Source: an uncultured Eubacteriales bacterium
Lineage (GTDB): Bacteria > Bacillota > Clostridia > Lachnospirales > Lachnospiraceae
Direction of reading: 5' to 3'
Length of the DNA stretch: 34,876 nucleotides
Assembly (NCBI GenBank): GCA_900318405.1
Contig: ONKP01000036.1
Coordinates: 1-34,876, forward strand
Made by a program: the position numbers and the translations under genes
In this document: one piece after another, positions 1 through 8,451 of the stretch
Layout: each line of letters starts with the position of its first letter
Position numbering within the stretch: position 1 is the stretch's first letter
The notes under the pieces: generated by a model
Seen by the model: only the letters and a program-made list of their open reading frames with translations
The model's database searches: none
What the model was told of the DNA's origin: nothing

Positions 1-1509
1 TGTCGGGAACAGGATGACATCGCGGATCGCCTCACTGTTCGTGAGCAGCATGACCAGCCGGTCAATGCCGTAGCCAATACCCCCCGTCGGCGGCATGCCG
101 ATCTCCAGAGCGTGCAGGAAATCCTCATCTGTGTGCTGTGCTTCCTCATCGCCTGCAGCGGAGAGCGCATCCTGCGCGGCAAAACGCTCACGCTGATCGA
201 TCGGATCGTTCAGCTCGGAATAGGCGTTGCACATCTCCCAGCCGTTGATGTACAGCTCAAACCGCTCCACCTTGCGGGGATCATCGGGTTTCTTCTTGGT
301 CAGCGGGCTGATCTCGATCGGATGATCCATGATGAAGGTCGGCTGGATCATTTTGTCTTCACAGAACTCGTCAAAGAAGAGATTGATGATATCTCCTCTC
401 TTGTGACGGTCTTCATATTCGATGTGGTGCTCATCCGCCAGCTTCTTGGCCTCTTCATCGGTTTCGACCTGCTCAAAATCGATGCCGGTCTCTTCCTTAA
501 TGGCATCCTCCATGGTCAGACGGCGGAATGGCTTGCCGAGGTCGATCTCATGACCCGTTCCGTCCTCTTTATTTCCATAATAAATGGTCGTCGAACCGCA
601 GACCTTTTCCGCCAGATCGCGGAACATGCTCTCGGTGAGCTCCATCATGCCGTTGTAATCGGTATATGCCTGATACAGTTCCATCAGGGTGAACTCAGGG
701 TTGTGCCGCTGGTCCAGTCCCTCGTTACGGAACACACGGCCGATCTCGAAGACACGCTCCAGACCGCCAACGATCAGACGCTTGAGGTAAAGCTCCAGAG
801 AGATACGGAGCTTCTTGTCCTCATTCAGCGCATTGTAATGTGTGACAAACGGACGTGCCGAAGCACCGCCGGCGTTCTCCACGAGCATCGGGGTCTCGAC
901 CTCCATGAAGTCTCTTCCCTCAAGGAAGCGACGGATCTCACTGATGATCTGTGAGCGCTTGATGAAGGTGTCCTTCACCTCGGGATTCATGATCAGATCG
1001 ACGTATCTCTGACGATAACGGAGATCGGTGTTGACCAGTCCGTGGAACTTCTCCGGGAGCGGCTGCAGGGATTTGGAGAGGAGCGTAACCGTCTTTGCAT
1101 GAACGGTTACCTCACCGGTCTGCGTCTTGAATACAAAGCCCTTCACACCGACGATATCGCCGATATCCATTTTCTTGAATGCCTGATAAGCTTCGTCGCC
1201 CAGCGAGTCGCGCTGTACATAGCACTGGATCTGTCCCTGCTTGTCCTGTACATGGCAGAAAGAAGCCTTGCCCATCACACGCTTGCTCATGATTCTTCCG
1301 GCGATCGATACATCTTTGCCGTCATAGGCTTCAAAATTGTCACTGATCTGACGGCTGTGCTCGGTCTGATCATATTTGGTGATAACGAACGGATCCTTGC
1401 CGGCTGCCTGAAGCTCCGCCAGCTTGTCCCTGCGCACCTGCACGACGTGGTTCACGCTCTGTTCCGGCTTCTGTTTCCTGTTCTGGCGGTTCTGATTTTC
1501 TTCTGCCAT
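1..1509 (-). CDS. lysS: Lysyl-tRNA synthetase, class II (C-terminal end cut by window)
   Basis: Charges tRNA-Lys with lysine in the cytosol using ATP. The translated minus strand shows an N-terminal OB-fold anticodon-binding region (about residues 60-160) and a class II catalytic domain. Motif 2 is visible as VFRNEGLDQRHNPEFT (about 257-272) and motif 3 as GIGYGIDRLVMLL (about 474-486). The frame is still open at base 1 with DVILFP, which normally lies a few residues from the end of LysRS, so only a short tail is missing. The ATG at 1509 follows a GGGAGGAAAT ribosome binding site. The first 30 or so residues are a polar, Gln/Lys-rich leader before the conserved core. It lies 185 bases downstream of greA on the same strand, behind a hairpin terminator, so it may have its own promoter or rely on read-through. 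Identity is very secure. Confidence 0.97.
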   Translation of the reverse strand, partial: MAEENQNRQNRKQKPEQSVNHVVQVRRDKLAELQAAGKDPFVITKYDQTEHSRQISDNFEAYDGKDVSIAGRIMSKRVMGKASFCHVQDKQGQIQCYVQRDSLGDEAYQAFKKMDIGDIVGVKGFVFKTQTGEVTVHAKTVTLLSKSLQPLPEKFHGLVNTDLRYRQRYVDLIMNPEVKDTFIKRSQIISEIRRFLEGRDFMEVETPMLVENAGGASARPFVTHYNALNEDKKLRISLELYLKRLIVGGLERVFEIGRVFRNEGLDQRHNPEFTLMELYQAYTDYNGMMELTESMFRDLAEKVCGSTTIYYGNKEDGTGHEIDLGKPFRRLTMEDAIKEETGIDFEQVETDEEAKKLADEHHIEYEDRHKRGDIINLFFDEFCEDKMIQPTFIMDHPIEISPLTKKKPDDPRKVERFELYINGWEMCNAYSELNDPIDQRERFAAQDALSAAGDEEAQHTDEDFLHALEIGMPPTGGIGYGIDRLVMLLTNSEAIRDVILFPT

Positions 1510-1554
1510 GATTTCCTCCCTGTTTTCTAATGATGATGTATTTCTGATGAATTT

Positions 1555-1588
1555 CAGAAAAGCCGACCGCAAAAAATAAACGGTCGGC
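1555..1588 (-). terminator. Intrinsic terminator between greA and lysS
   Basis: An 8-bp perfect stem (GCCGACCG at 1562-1569 with CGGTCGGC at 1581-1588) encloses an A/T-rich loop. On the minus strand it is followed by a short T-run (TTTTC). It sits 107 bases past the greA stop and 50 bases before the lysS start, so it probably ends or attenuates greA transcription. The T-tract is short, so termination may be partial. Confidence 0.65.
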
Positions 1589-1694
1589 CTTCAACTTCGT
1601 GGTTCTCCTCTGTTATTTATTTCCTGATTTACGCAAGCCTTGTTGTTCCCGGCGGTTTTACCGTTTTTCCCGATCTCCGCAGGCTGCGACTTTC

Positions 1695-2189
1695 TCAGGC
1701 CGTCTTTCCTGCGGGCTGTCCGATCTTCACAACCTTGAACTGCAGTTCTCCGCCCGGCGTATTGATGCTCACGACATCGCCGGCCTCATGACCAATGAGC
1801 GCTGCACCAACCGGTGACTCCAGAGAGATTTTTCCCTCAAGGCTGTTGGCCTCGGTAGCTCCTACAATGTGGAAGCTCATCGTCTGGTTGGTCGAAAGGT
1901 TCTCCACATCGACCTGACTTCCCACATTGACTTTGCTGAAATCGACAGCTTCGTCGTCAGCAACGGTGATATTTTTCAGGATACCCTCGATCTCCTCGAT
2001 CCGGGCCTCCATATGTGCCTGCTCTTCCTTGGCCGCATCATACTCCGCATTCTCGGAGAGATCGCCCTGTGCGCGGGCTTCCTTGAGTTTCTCAGCGATT
2101 TCCTTACGCTTCTCGACCTTCAGGAACTGAAGCTCGTCCTCAAGCGCCTGTTTACCCGCTTTTGTGATAATTGTCGTTTTACTGTCCAT
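1695..2189 (-). CDS. greA: Transcription elongation factor GreA
   Basis: GreA enters the RNA polymerase secondary channel and stimulates cleavage of backtracked transcripts. The 164-residue product is close to the usual 158. It has the N-terminal antiparallel coiled coil (about residues 10-75, containing EKLKEARAQGDLSENAEYDAAKEE, with the acidic tip DLSENAEYD that acts at the polymerase active site). The C-terminal FKBP-like domain includes SLESPVGAALIGHEAGD. I chose the ATG at 2189 because it follows GGGAGG at a normal distance and matches the family's N-terminus; the frame is open 24 codons further up but without family similarity. A consensus promoter lies at 2384-2412, leaving an unusually long leader of roughly 180 bases. 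Confidence 0.96.
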   Translation of the reverse strand: MDSKTTIITKAGKQALEDELQFLKVEKRKEIAEKLKEARAQGDLSENAEYDAAKEEQAHMEARIEEIEGILKNITVADDEAVDFSKVNVGSQVDVENLSTNQTMSFHIVGATEANSLEGKISLESPVGAALIGHEAGDVVSINTPGGELQFKVVKIGQPAGKTA

Positions 2190-2383
2190 ACTGATACTGT
2201 ACCTCCCATGCTTACCTGCCCCGGGTACTCTTCCTTCTGCTGAAGAACGGTTCTCACACACTGCAGATTCGCCATTTCCTCAGGCATGCCGTCTGATATA
2301 TCGGCAGATCTGCCCTTCGTTTCCGGCGTGCGATATGACTTATACAATCACACTGCATATTCCCCCGTCCCGGCAACGCGGAC

Positions 2384-2412
2384 ATTATAATATCTTCCCC
2401 ATGTAATGTCAA
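2384..2412 (-). promoter_or_regulatory. Sigma-70/SigA-type promoter for greA
   Basis: On the minus strand there is a perfect -35 TTGACA (2412-2407), a 17-base spacer and a perfect -10 TATAAT (2389-2384). Transcription would start near 2377 and run into greA (start 2189). Both hexamers match consensus exactly, so this is one of the best promoters in the window. Confidence 0.85.
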
Positions 2413-2472
2413 GAATCATCAAATGCCGGAAAACGCCGGACTGACGCGAAAAAACGGCCTCTCCGAATGCAC

Positions 2473-2501
2473 TTGTTTTTACCGTTTTCAGCCATTATAA
2501 T
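2473..2501 (+). promoter_or_regulatory. SigA-type promoter for the alarmone synthetase / EAL operon
   Basis: -35 TTGTTT (2473-2478), a 17-base spacer and -10 TATAAT (2496-2501). The expected start is near 2508, giving a leader of about 55 bases before the ATG at 2563. It is divergent from the greA promoter, with 60 bases between the two -35 boxes. The 2190-2562 interval holds these two promoters and the greA leader and no other gene that I can support. Confidence 0.75.
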
Positions 2502-2562
2502 CTAGGCAGAATAAATCGAACGGATCAGGGCATGTACAGCGCCCTGCAGACGGGAATGAAAA

Positions 2563-3552
2563 ATGGTACAGCTCACAGACTTTCTGTATTCCGGTGATAC
2601 AGTTATTCATATTCTTCATAAATATGCAACGGCACTTCAGCGTGAAGCGGACAGCGAGAACGATCCTGTCGACGCCGCTCACGCGTCGTTTCTGCTCGGC
2701 ATGCTGGACATGCTGGAGCACAACGACTTCCTGACATCTCAGTCACAGAGAATCCGGGAATTTTACAAGTACATGGCACAGAAGTATCCCTACCTTGCCT
2801 TTACGCTGCGCGGAAGGATCAAGTCACTGATTCGCACGGAGGAAAAATTCAACGGCTACATCGTCAGCTGCTGCCGGTCCGTCTATGCCGCCACCGGCAG
2901 TTTTCCGGATGCGGAAGAGCTGCTGCGGCAGGAAGAGCGTTTCCGCGATCTGATCGCCTACCGCATCGTCATCTCGATGCCGGCCTGTCACCTGAAGAAG
3001 GGCTCGGAACGGGCTGAGGTGGAGAAAAAGCTCATCTATGAGATCGCCAATGCGCTGCCCGGATTCCTGAGCGAACGGGAATTCCGGCCGGAAAAAGTTT
3101 TTAACAGACAGAAGTGCTATAGTTCCCTCCTGAACAGGGATATCCGGCCCTTCTACAGGGATTATGTCGAGCATCCGACGGCCAGCGGGTATCGGGCCCT
3201 GCACATTGCTTTTTATGACGAACAGGCAAAAAGCAACCTGGAAATGCAGATCCGAACGAAAGACATGGATGATTTCGCCGAGATCGGCGACGCCAACCAC
3301 GCGGTATACGAGCAGAATCAGGAGAAAGAGCGCACAGGCGGACAGTCCGACCTGCGCGGAATGAATGCCTGCTTTGACAAGGCTCTGACGCGGGTGGAAA
3401 ATCTGCAGAAGCTGGAGCTCAGTAAAATTGATGTGAATATGTTCCGCGCCATGGACAACTACCGGATCAATGACGGCTGCGGGCTGTATTACGGCCGCCA
3501 GATTCTTCCTTACGAGCACCTGTCGCGTTTTCAGAACGACGAAATCGGATGA
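2563..3552 (+). CDS. RelA/SpoT-domain protein, probable small alarmone (ppGpp) synthetase
   Basis: Likely transfers pyrophosphate from ATP to GDP/GTP to make (p)ppGpp. The 329-residue protein carries a single synthetase-type domain. Visible motifs are GRIKSLIRTEEKF (84-96, basic ATP-binding segment), FRDLIAYRIVI (127-137, with the metal-binding Asp), GYRALHIAF (209-217) and LEMQIRTKDMDDFAEIGDANHAVYE (226-250; the E-x-Q-I-R-T motif and the conserved His). There is no HD hydrolase domain and no TGS or ACT region, so it is not a long RSH protein. An all-alpha N-terminal region of about 80 residues precedes the domain. The IAYR and NHAVY motifs differ from the usual IAGxR and HWxYK, so activity is inferred and not certain. 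The next gene starts within or just after its stop codon, implying one transcript with an EAL protein. Confidence 0.8.
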   Translation: MVQLTDFLYSGDTVIHILHKYATALQREADSENDPVDAAHASFLLGMLDMLEHNDFLTSQSQRIREFYKYMAQKYPYLAFTLRGRIKSLIRTEEKFNGYIVSCCRSVYAATGSFPDAEELLRQEERFRDLIAYRIVISMPACHLKKGSERAEVEKKLIYEIANALPGFLSEREFRPEKVFNRQKCYSSLLNRDIRPFYRDYVEHPTASGYRALHIAFYDEQAKSNLEMQIRTKDMDDFAEIGDANHAVYEQNQEKERTGGQSDLRGMNACFDKALTRVENLQKLELSKIDVNMFRAMDNYRINDGCGLYYGRQILPYEHLSRFQNDEIG

Positions 3553-3572
3553 TTAAAACGGAGGGCCGCAAG

Positions 3573-6242
3573 TTGAAACCCGAATTATTTACTGCATCAG
3601 GTGATACTCCTGACACATCTGCAACTTCGGAATCAGGAGATATCCATGACTCATCCGCTGCTTCGGAATCAGGAGATATCCGTGACGCATCCGCTGCCTC
3701 TGAATCGGGAGATATCCGTGACGCATCCGCTGCGATATTTGATGATTTCAACAACTATATCCCGGGTGCCGTACTGATTGTTAAAGCTACCGGGTCCGGT
3801 GACGGCCAGATCCTCTATGCCAATCGGGAGCTCCTTGACCTGTTTGAATGCCGGGATATGGAAGAGCTGACCGCCTCCTGCGGAGACAACTTCATCTCCC
3901 TGGTATACCCGGATGACAGGGAGGGTGTTCTCTGGTCCGTGCGCTCACATTACGCAGAACATCTCCACCCGGAAGAGGAAACAACGCCGGAAGCCACGAA
4001 TGCGCTTTTTGAAAATCTGGTCCGTTTCCACTATCGCATCCGGACCAGAACCGGCCGGATCATCGAGATCTTTGATCATATCCGGTACCGGAGGATGCCC
4101 GACAACACGCTTGTGTGCTACGGACTTCTGCTCCGCTCTGAATTCAATCTGAACCTGATCGAAAGGGACAGGATGACCGGTCTGCCGACCATGCACGCAT
4201 TTTTTGATGAGGTACAGACCGTACTCGACAGCAGCAGCTGCCATTTTCCCCTGCACTATATCTATATCAACATCACTCGTTTCAAGGGATATAACCTTGC
4301 ACACGGCATAAACAGCGGAAATGCCTTCATCCGACAGACCGCTGAAATTCTGAAACATTGCTTCCCCGGCGCCTGCGTCGGCCGGTTCAATGAGGACCAC
4401 TTCGGTATTTTTACACTAGACGAAGGGTATATGGATGCCGTACAAAGAGCACAGCATGAGGTGCACGCGATCAGTCCGGAATCCACCGTCGAACTGGAAG
4501 CCGGTATCTGCAACATTCCGGATGACGATGAAAATATTCCCGTCAACCTCGCCTTCGACCTGGCCAAATTATCCTGTGAGAATCCGCTTGGCCATATCAA
4601 CCAGAGCATCGGCGTATATAACCGGAAAATGGCGGACTATGTGCGTCAGAAGGTATATATAGAAGAAAATATCGACACTGCGATCGCCCGAGGATACATC
4701 AAAGTCTACTATCAGCCGGTGATCCGCACGATCTCCGGCACACTGTGCAGCTTCGAGGCGCTCTCCCGCTGGATCGATCCGACGTATGGCTTCATGAATC
4801 CCGGTGTCTTTATTCCAACCCTGGAGGAAAATCATCTCATCTACAAGCTGGATCTGTATGTGCTGGAAGAGATCTGCCGCCAGATTTCCGTGGCAGAGGC
4901 AGCAGGCCGGCCGGTTGTCCCCGTATCCTTCAACCTTTCACGGATTGATTTTCTGACCGTTGATATGTTTGCGGAGATCAACAGAATCGTAACAGCGTAC
5001 CATGTATCACCCCATATGATCCGCATCGAGATCATTGAGTCCACCGCGATGCAGGATCCTGAAAAAATGTCTGATATCATCAGAAGATTCCGCACCGCCG
5101 GTTTTCAGGTCTGGATGGACGACTTCGGCAGCGGCTATTCGTCCCTGAATATGCTGAAGGATTTCCATTTCGACGATATCAAGCTGGACATGGCGTTCCT
5201 GCACGAATTTACGCCCGAAAGCCGTGAGATCGTCACGTCTACAACCCGCATGATCAAAAACCTGCATATTCATACGCTGGCGGAGGGTGTGGAGACGGAG
5301 GAGCAGGTAAATTTCCTGAAAAACATCGGGTGTGAGAAAATGCAGGGTTATTTTTACGGCAAACCGGCACCGTATGAAGAGAGCATGCGGCACATCACGG
5401 AGGATCTGAAGATCACGCCGGAGACGCGTGCGCAGTATGCCTATCTTGAAAAAATCGGCGAACTGGATTTTCAGACGGAGCAGGTCATGACAGTTGCCGA
5501 GCTCCTGGATGACGGATCCTTCCATACGCTTTTTGTCAATCCACCGTTTCGTGAGCGTCTGCAGAAACTTGGCGGTATCACGGCCGATGAGCTCCTGACA
5601 AAGCCGCTGGATGATCAGATCCTGTCCTATCATCGTCTGATCGACTTTGTGAAGGAATCAGACTGGAAAGATATCGGGACGGTCAGAAACTATTTCATGG
5701 CTGATGAGGGTCGCTACGTACGCCTCAGCTTCCGCCTGATCGCCAGGGGTGCGGACAGAAAAGCTTTCACCGTCGTGCTCCATGATCTGACACACCAGAA
5801 GCTGAACAGCGATAACGAGATGATGGATTTCATTCTCCGCAGCATGCTCGATTTTTACGACGATATTCTGCTCATCAAAATAAAGGAAAACTACGTGGAA
5901 ACGACCTCGCAGGAAACGTTCTTTCAGTACCCGTCCGGCACAAAACTCAGGGGAATCCGGACCGTCATGAACCGGTTTACCGAAAGCTTTATCTACGCCC
6001 CCGACCGCGAGGCGTTCATGAACTTTATGGATAAGAATTCTCTGATCATGCGAATACGGAATGCGAGAAACAGCTCCCTCATGGGCCAGTTCCGGGTGAT
6101 CACGAAAGACGGAGGACATGAATGGCGGCTGATGAACGTTTATCTGCTGCCAACCGTCAGAGACTGCGTTGTTTTCTGTATCCGCAAATCCATCCTGCAG
6201 AACCAGGACGACGACGCGGATGTCAGGCCCATCCGTTCCTGA
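3573..6242 (+). CDS. PAS / degenerate GGDEF / EAL protein, probable cyclic-di-GMP phosphodiesterase
   Basis: Probably hydrolyses c-di-GMP in the cytosol; no membrane segment is evident. Numbering is from the TTG at 3573, which follows GGAGGG by 7 bases. An in-frame ATG at 3549 overlaps the upstream stop (ATGA) but lacks a ribosome binding site and would add 8 residues. Order: 12-residue repeats (9-54); PAS-like domain (about 60-190); a GGDEF-fold domain whose signature is NEDHF (273-277), so probably not a cyclase; an EAL domain (about 365-615); and a PAS-like C-terminal region (about 625-880). The EAL catalytic set looks complete: FEAL (E395), NLSR, IEIIE, DDFGSGYSS (D516, D517), IKLD, AEGVET and QGYFYGKP. 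The degenerate GGDEF may act as a GTP sensor, as in some other hybrid proteins (inference). It is co-transcribed with the alarmone synthetase. Confidence 0.88.
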   Translation: MKPELFTASGDTPDTSATSESGDIHDSSAASESGDIRDASAASESGDIRDASAAIFDDFNNYIPGAVLIVKATGSGDGQILYANRELLDLFECRDMEELTASCGDNFISLVYPDDREGVLWSVRSHYAEHLHPEEETTPEATNALFENLVRFHYRIRTRTGRIIEIFDHIRYRRMPDNTLVCYGLLLRSEFNLNLIERDRMTGLPTMHAFFDEVQTVLDSSSCHFPLHYIYINITRFKGYNLAHGINSGNAFIRQTAEILKHCFPGACVGRFNEDHFGIFTLDEGYMDAVQRAQHEVHAISPESTVELEAGICNIPDDDENIPVNLAFDLAKLSCENPLGHINQSIGVYNRKMADYVRQKVYIEENIDTAIARGYIKVYYQPVIRTISGTLCSFEALSRWIDPTYGFMNPGVFIPTLEENHLIYKLDLYVLEEICRQISVAEAAGRPVVPVSFNLSRIDFLTVDMFAEINRIVTAYHVSPHMIRIEIIESTAMQDPEKMSDIIRRFRTAGFQVWMDDFGSGYSSLNMLKDFHFDDIKLDMAFLHEFTPESREIVTSTTRMIKNLHIHTLAEGVETEEQVNFLKNIGCEKMQGYFYGKPAPYEESMRHITEDLKITPETRAQYAYLEKIGELDFQTEQVMTVAELLDDGSFHTLFVNPPFRERLQKLGGITADELLTKPLDDQILSYHRLIDFVKESDWKDIGTVRNYFMADEGRYVRLSFRLIARGADRKAFTVVLHDLTHQKLNSDNEMMDFILRSMLDFYDDILLIKIKENYVETTSQETFFQYPSGTKLRGIRTVMNRFTESFIYAPDREAFMNFMDKNSLIMRIRNARNSSLMGQFRVITKDGGHEWRLMNVYLLPTVRDCVVFCIRKSILQNQDDDADVRPIRS
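3597..3734 (+). repeat. 36-bp tandem repeat coding for a 12-residue unit
   Basis: About 3.8 copies of a 36-base unit at the 5' end of the EAL gene encode ASAASESGDIRD-like units. The last two full copies are almost identical, while the first ones have diverged (SATSESGDIHD, SGDTPD). The period is a multiple of three, so copy number can change without breaking the frame. The segment is Ser/Ala/Asp/Glu-rich and probably disordered. Confidence 0.9.
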
Positions 6243-6256
6243 GCTTTCAATGGACG

Positions 6257-6285
6257 GAACGAAGCGCAGCACTTTCGTTCTGTTT
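6257..6285 (+). terminator. Probable terminator of the EAL gene
   Basis: A 7-bp stem, GAACGAA (6257-6263) with TTCGTTC (6274-6280), is followed by TGTTTT and lies 15 bases after the stop codon. The next gene converges from the other strand, ending at 6291. The stem is A/T-rich, so it is only moderately convincing. Confidence 0.5.
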
Positions 6286-6290
6286 TCGCG

Positions 6291-8300
6291 TCACTTCGTG
6301 CTCATACCTGCCGCAAGTGAAGGTATCGACGCTGTGCTCTCCTCTGTCTGCTCCGGAAGGATAAAGCCGGTCTGCCCACTGCCGGCGCGCTGCATGACGT
6401 CATCATAGGCATCCCCGAGCGCCTGCTTCATAATGGCTGTATGCATCCGTGATACCACAACGGTACCATCGGGATAATACAGCGTAAACCAGCAGTGCAG
6501 GCGGCTGCAGGCAGACGGGATCACGATATCCGCCTTATACCCGTTGGACGCATCCCTTGTGTCAGCCGCATCGGACTCAATCCGAAAATCATGCATGGGA
6601 ACCGTAATCGCATCCGCTGCCGTCCGGTCCGTAGAAGTGGTGTAGGTAACTTCTGCCCGTTCAGCATCCATCTGAATGTTAAAGATCGTTACATGCATCG
6701 TGTCCGGATAAGTTCCCTGCCCGAAAGACGAAAAGACATCATCGCCGATCCGTTCCTTCATGGCATCCGTGATCGTGACATCGGACTTGTTCAGCAGGAA
6801 ATCCGACTTATTGGACATCTCCTGCTTCATGGTTTCTTCACCGTACTGCTCTGTCAGTGTCTGCTGGGATGAAAACAGGTTCACGCCCAGTCCCAGCTGG
6901 TTTCCGCTGATCTTCGCACCCAGTGCGGCAACCGTCGTCGGGAACAGATCGATCGTTGCATAGTCTCTCTTCTGGTCCGGCAGTTCATTTTCCGTCCCGG
7001 GATTGATATAGCACACATACGTTTTGCGCTGGTAATCCGGATCCACGTCATTGCAGAAATCGGAATCCATCGTGGTATGGTCACCGCTCAGCACGATCGT
7101 CGTATTGTCATAAAAATCCTGCTTCTGCACCCACCGGACGAAATTCCACAGCTGGCTGCTGGAGCACGCGATGACATTGGCATACTGATTATCACCGAAC
7201 CTGTCGCCGCAAAGCTCACACACATACCCGTCCTCAAAGTGCGTATCCACCGTGAGCATCGTCAGATTAAACGGCTGGTCGCCCTCAGCCAGCTCCGTGA
7301 GCGTTTTCTTCGCGAAGCTGAAAAGCTTCTCATCCTCATATCCCCACCACTGGAAATAATCCGAAGGAATCAATCCCGTATCTTTCGCCCAGTTGTAATC
7401 GCGGATCTCAAAATTCCCGTGATCATTGAAAAAAAGCCGCCGTCCGCCGAAGGTTGCATCAGAGCCCAAAAGGAATACCTGCCGGTAGCCCTCCTGATCC
7501 AGAAGATCTCCCAGCGTAGTCATGCCGAAGAAAAAGCTGTTCTGCGTATCCATATTGTTACGGGTGATAGATGTCTGCAGCGGTGCGCCGCTGGACTGCG
7601 CAAAAATACCCGCCATGGTGTATCCCGTATTCGGATAGACGATGCCTCCGTTCAGCACGCCCGAATTTCCGGCAAAGCACTCATTGGTCTGCGCCAGATC
7701 CGTGAGTTCCGGAATGACATTCTCGTCAAAAGCACCGCCGTCCGCCTTGTCAGCATAGGTCATCTCCATAGACTCGAGGTAGATGTAGATCAGATTTCTC
7801 TTTTTCTGAGGAAAAACAATGTCCGTCGAAACCGGATCAGCATAATGGGTTTCAATAAAATCCGAATCGGAATTCTGGGAATCGATATAACCGGAAAGGT
7901 TAGTTTCCTTACTGAAAAGCAGAACAGAAATGACGATCATCAGCACAGATGACACAATCTCTGAGAGGATGATAAAACGATAGATCCGCGGATGTTTTCT
8001 GCGAACAATGACGGCTGCAACAACAGCGGCAGCCTCAACAACAGCGGCAGGAAGAAAGACCTGCAGAAACAGCGATGTGAAAATTCCGCTTCCGGTTCCC
8101 TCCACCGGCGCCGTCAGATGATAGACCATCTCATCGATGGTGAGCCCGGGCCATGTGCGGTGCGACCACATTTTTGCAAAGAGCACAAGAATGCCCAGTG
8201 CAAAAATAATGAACGACAGGATGGTCAGAAAAAGGCCTGGCGCGACAGGTTTATTGCTGTCTGATGTTGCTGTGCGGCGGTGAACGCGAGATCTGCTCAT
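6291..8300 (-). CDS. LTA synthase / phosphoglycerol transferase-like membrane sulfatase
   Basis: Predicted membrane enzyme of the alkaline-phosphatase/sulfatase fold that moves phosphoglycerol-type groups onto an extracellular acceptor. About three membrane spans (23-44, 73-99, 109-130) are followed by a large extracytoplasmic domain. Catalytic-type residues match the LtaS pattern: E176 in YLESME, T228 in NTGYTMAG (the nucleophile position), and D407-H408 in LSGDHTTMD. VDTHFEDGYVCELC adds the usual HF element. At 669 residues it is near family length, with an extra C-terminal beta-rich tail after about 560. LtaS has five N-terminal spans; only three are clear here, so it may be an MdoB-like or glycan-modifying relative, not the main LTA polymerase. 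The ribosome binding site is weak (AGGG). It faces the EAL gene across 48 bases. Confidence 0.85.
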   Translation of the reverse strand: MSRSRVHRRTATSDSNKPVAPGLFLTILSFIIFALGILVLFAKMWSHRTWPGLTIDEMVYHLTAPVEGTGSGIFTSLFLQVFLPAAVVEAAAVVAAVIVRRKHPRIYRFIILSEIVSSVLMIVISVLLFSKETNLSGYIDSQNSDSDFIETHYADPVSTDIVFPQKKRNLIYIYLESMEMTYADKADGGAFDENVIPELTDLAQTNECFAGNSGVLNGGIVYPNTGYTMAGIFAQSSGAPLQTSITRNNMDTQNSFFFGMTTLGDLLDQEGYRQVFLLGSDATFGGRRLFFNDHGNFEIRDYNWAKDTGLIPSDYFQWWGYEDEKLFSFAKKTLTELAEGDQPFNLTMLTVDTHFEDGYVCELCGDRFGDNQYANVIACSSSQLWNFVRWVQKQDFYDNTTIVLSGDHTTMDSDFCNDVDPDYQRKTYVCYINPGTENELPDQKRDYATIDLFPTTVAALGAKISGNQLGLGVNLFSSQQTLTEQYGEETMKQEMSNKSDFLLNKSDVTITDAMKERIGDDVFSSFGQGTYPDTMHVTIFNIQMDAERAEVTYTTSTDRTAADAITVPMHDFRIESDAADTRDASNGYKADIVIPSACSRLHCWFTLYYPDGTVVVSRMHTAIMKQALGDAYDDVMQRAGSGQTGFILPEQTEESTASIPSLAAGMSTK

Positions 8301-8361
8301 TGAATACCCTGTTTCTGCTGTAAAATGCCCCGGCCAACGTTTACATGGAAATAACGCATTT

Positions 8362-8390
8362 ATTATACCATCTTAACGCAGTCCATCATA
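8362..8390 (-). promoter_or_regulatory. Possible promoter for the LTA-synthase-like gene
   Basis: On the minus strand a perfect -10 TATAAT (8367-8362) is preceded at 17 bases by a poor -35, TATGAT. The start would be about 55 bases before the ATG at 8300. Only the -10 box is convincing. Confidence 0.4.
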
Positions 8391-8451
8391 AAAATATTCC
8401 GGCAGTTTTCGCATTTTGGTGTACTACAAAGAATGCAGATGCCTCAACTTT

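Noticed and set aside
112-1530. Two plus-strand open frames (280 and 162 codons) at the start of the window.
   Set aside because: Both lie opposite lysS, whose minus-strand reading shows the class II synthetase motifs through base 1.
2120-2347. 75-codon minus-strand frame overlapping the greA start, considered as an upstream leader peptide.
   Set aside because: Half of it overlaps greA in another frame and no ribosome binding site supports its start.
3597-3734. Regular 36-base spacing that could suggest a CRISPR array.
   Set aside because: The repeats are directly adjacent without unique spacers, code in frame for 12-residue units and are few; there are no cas genes.
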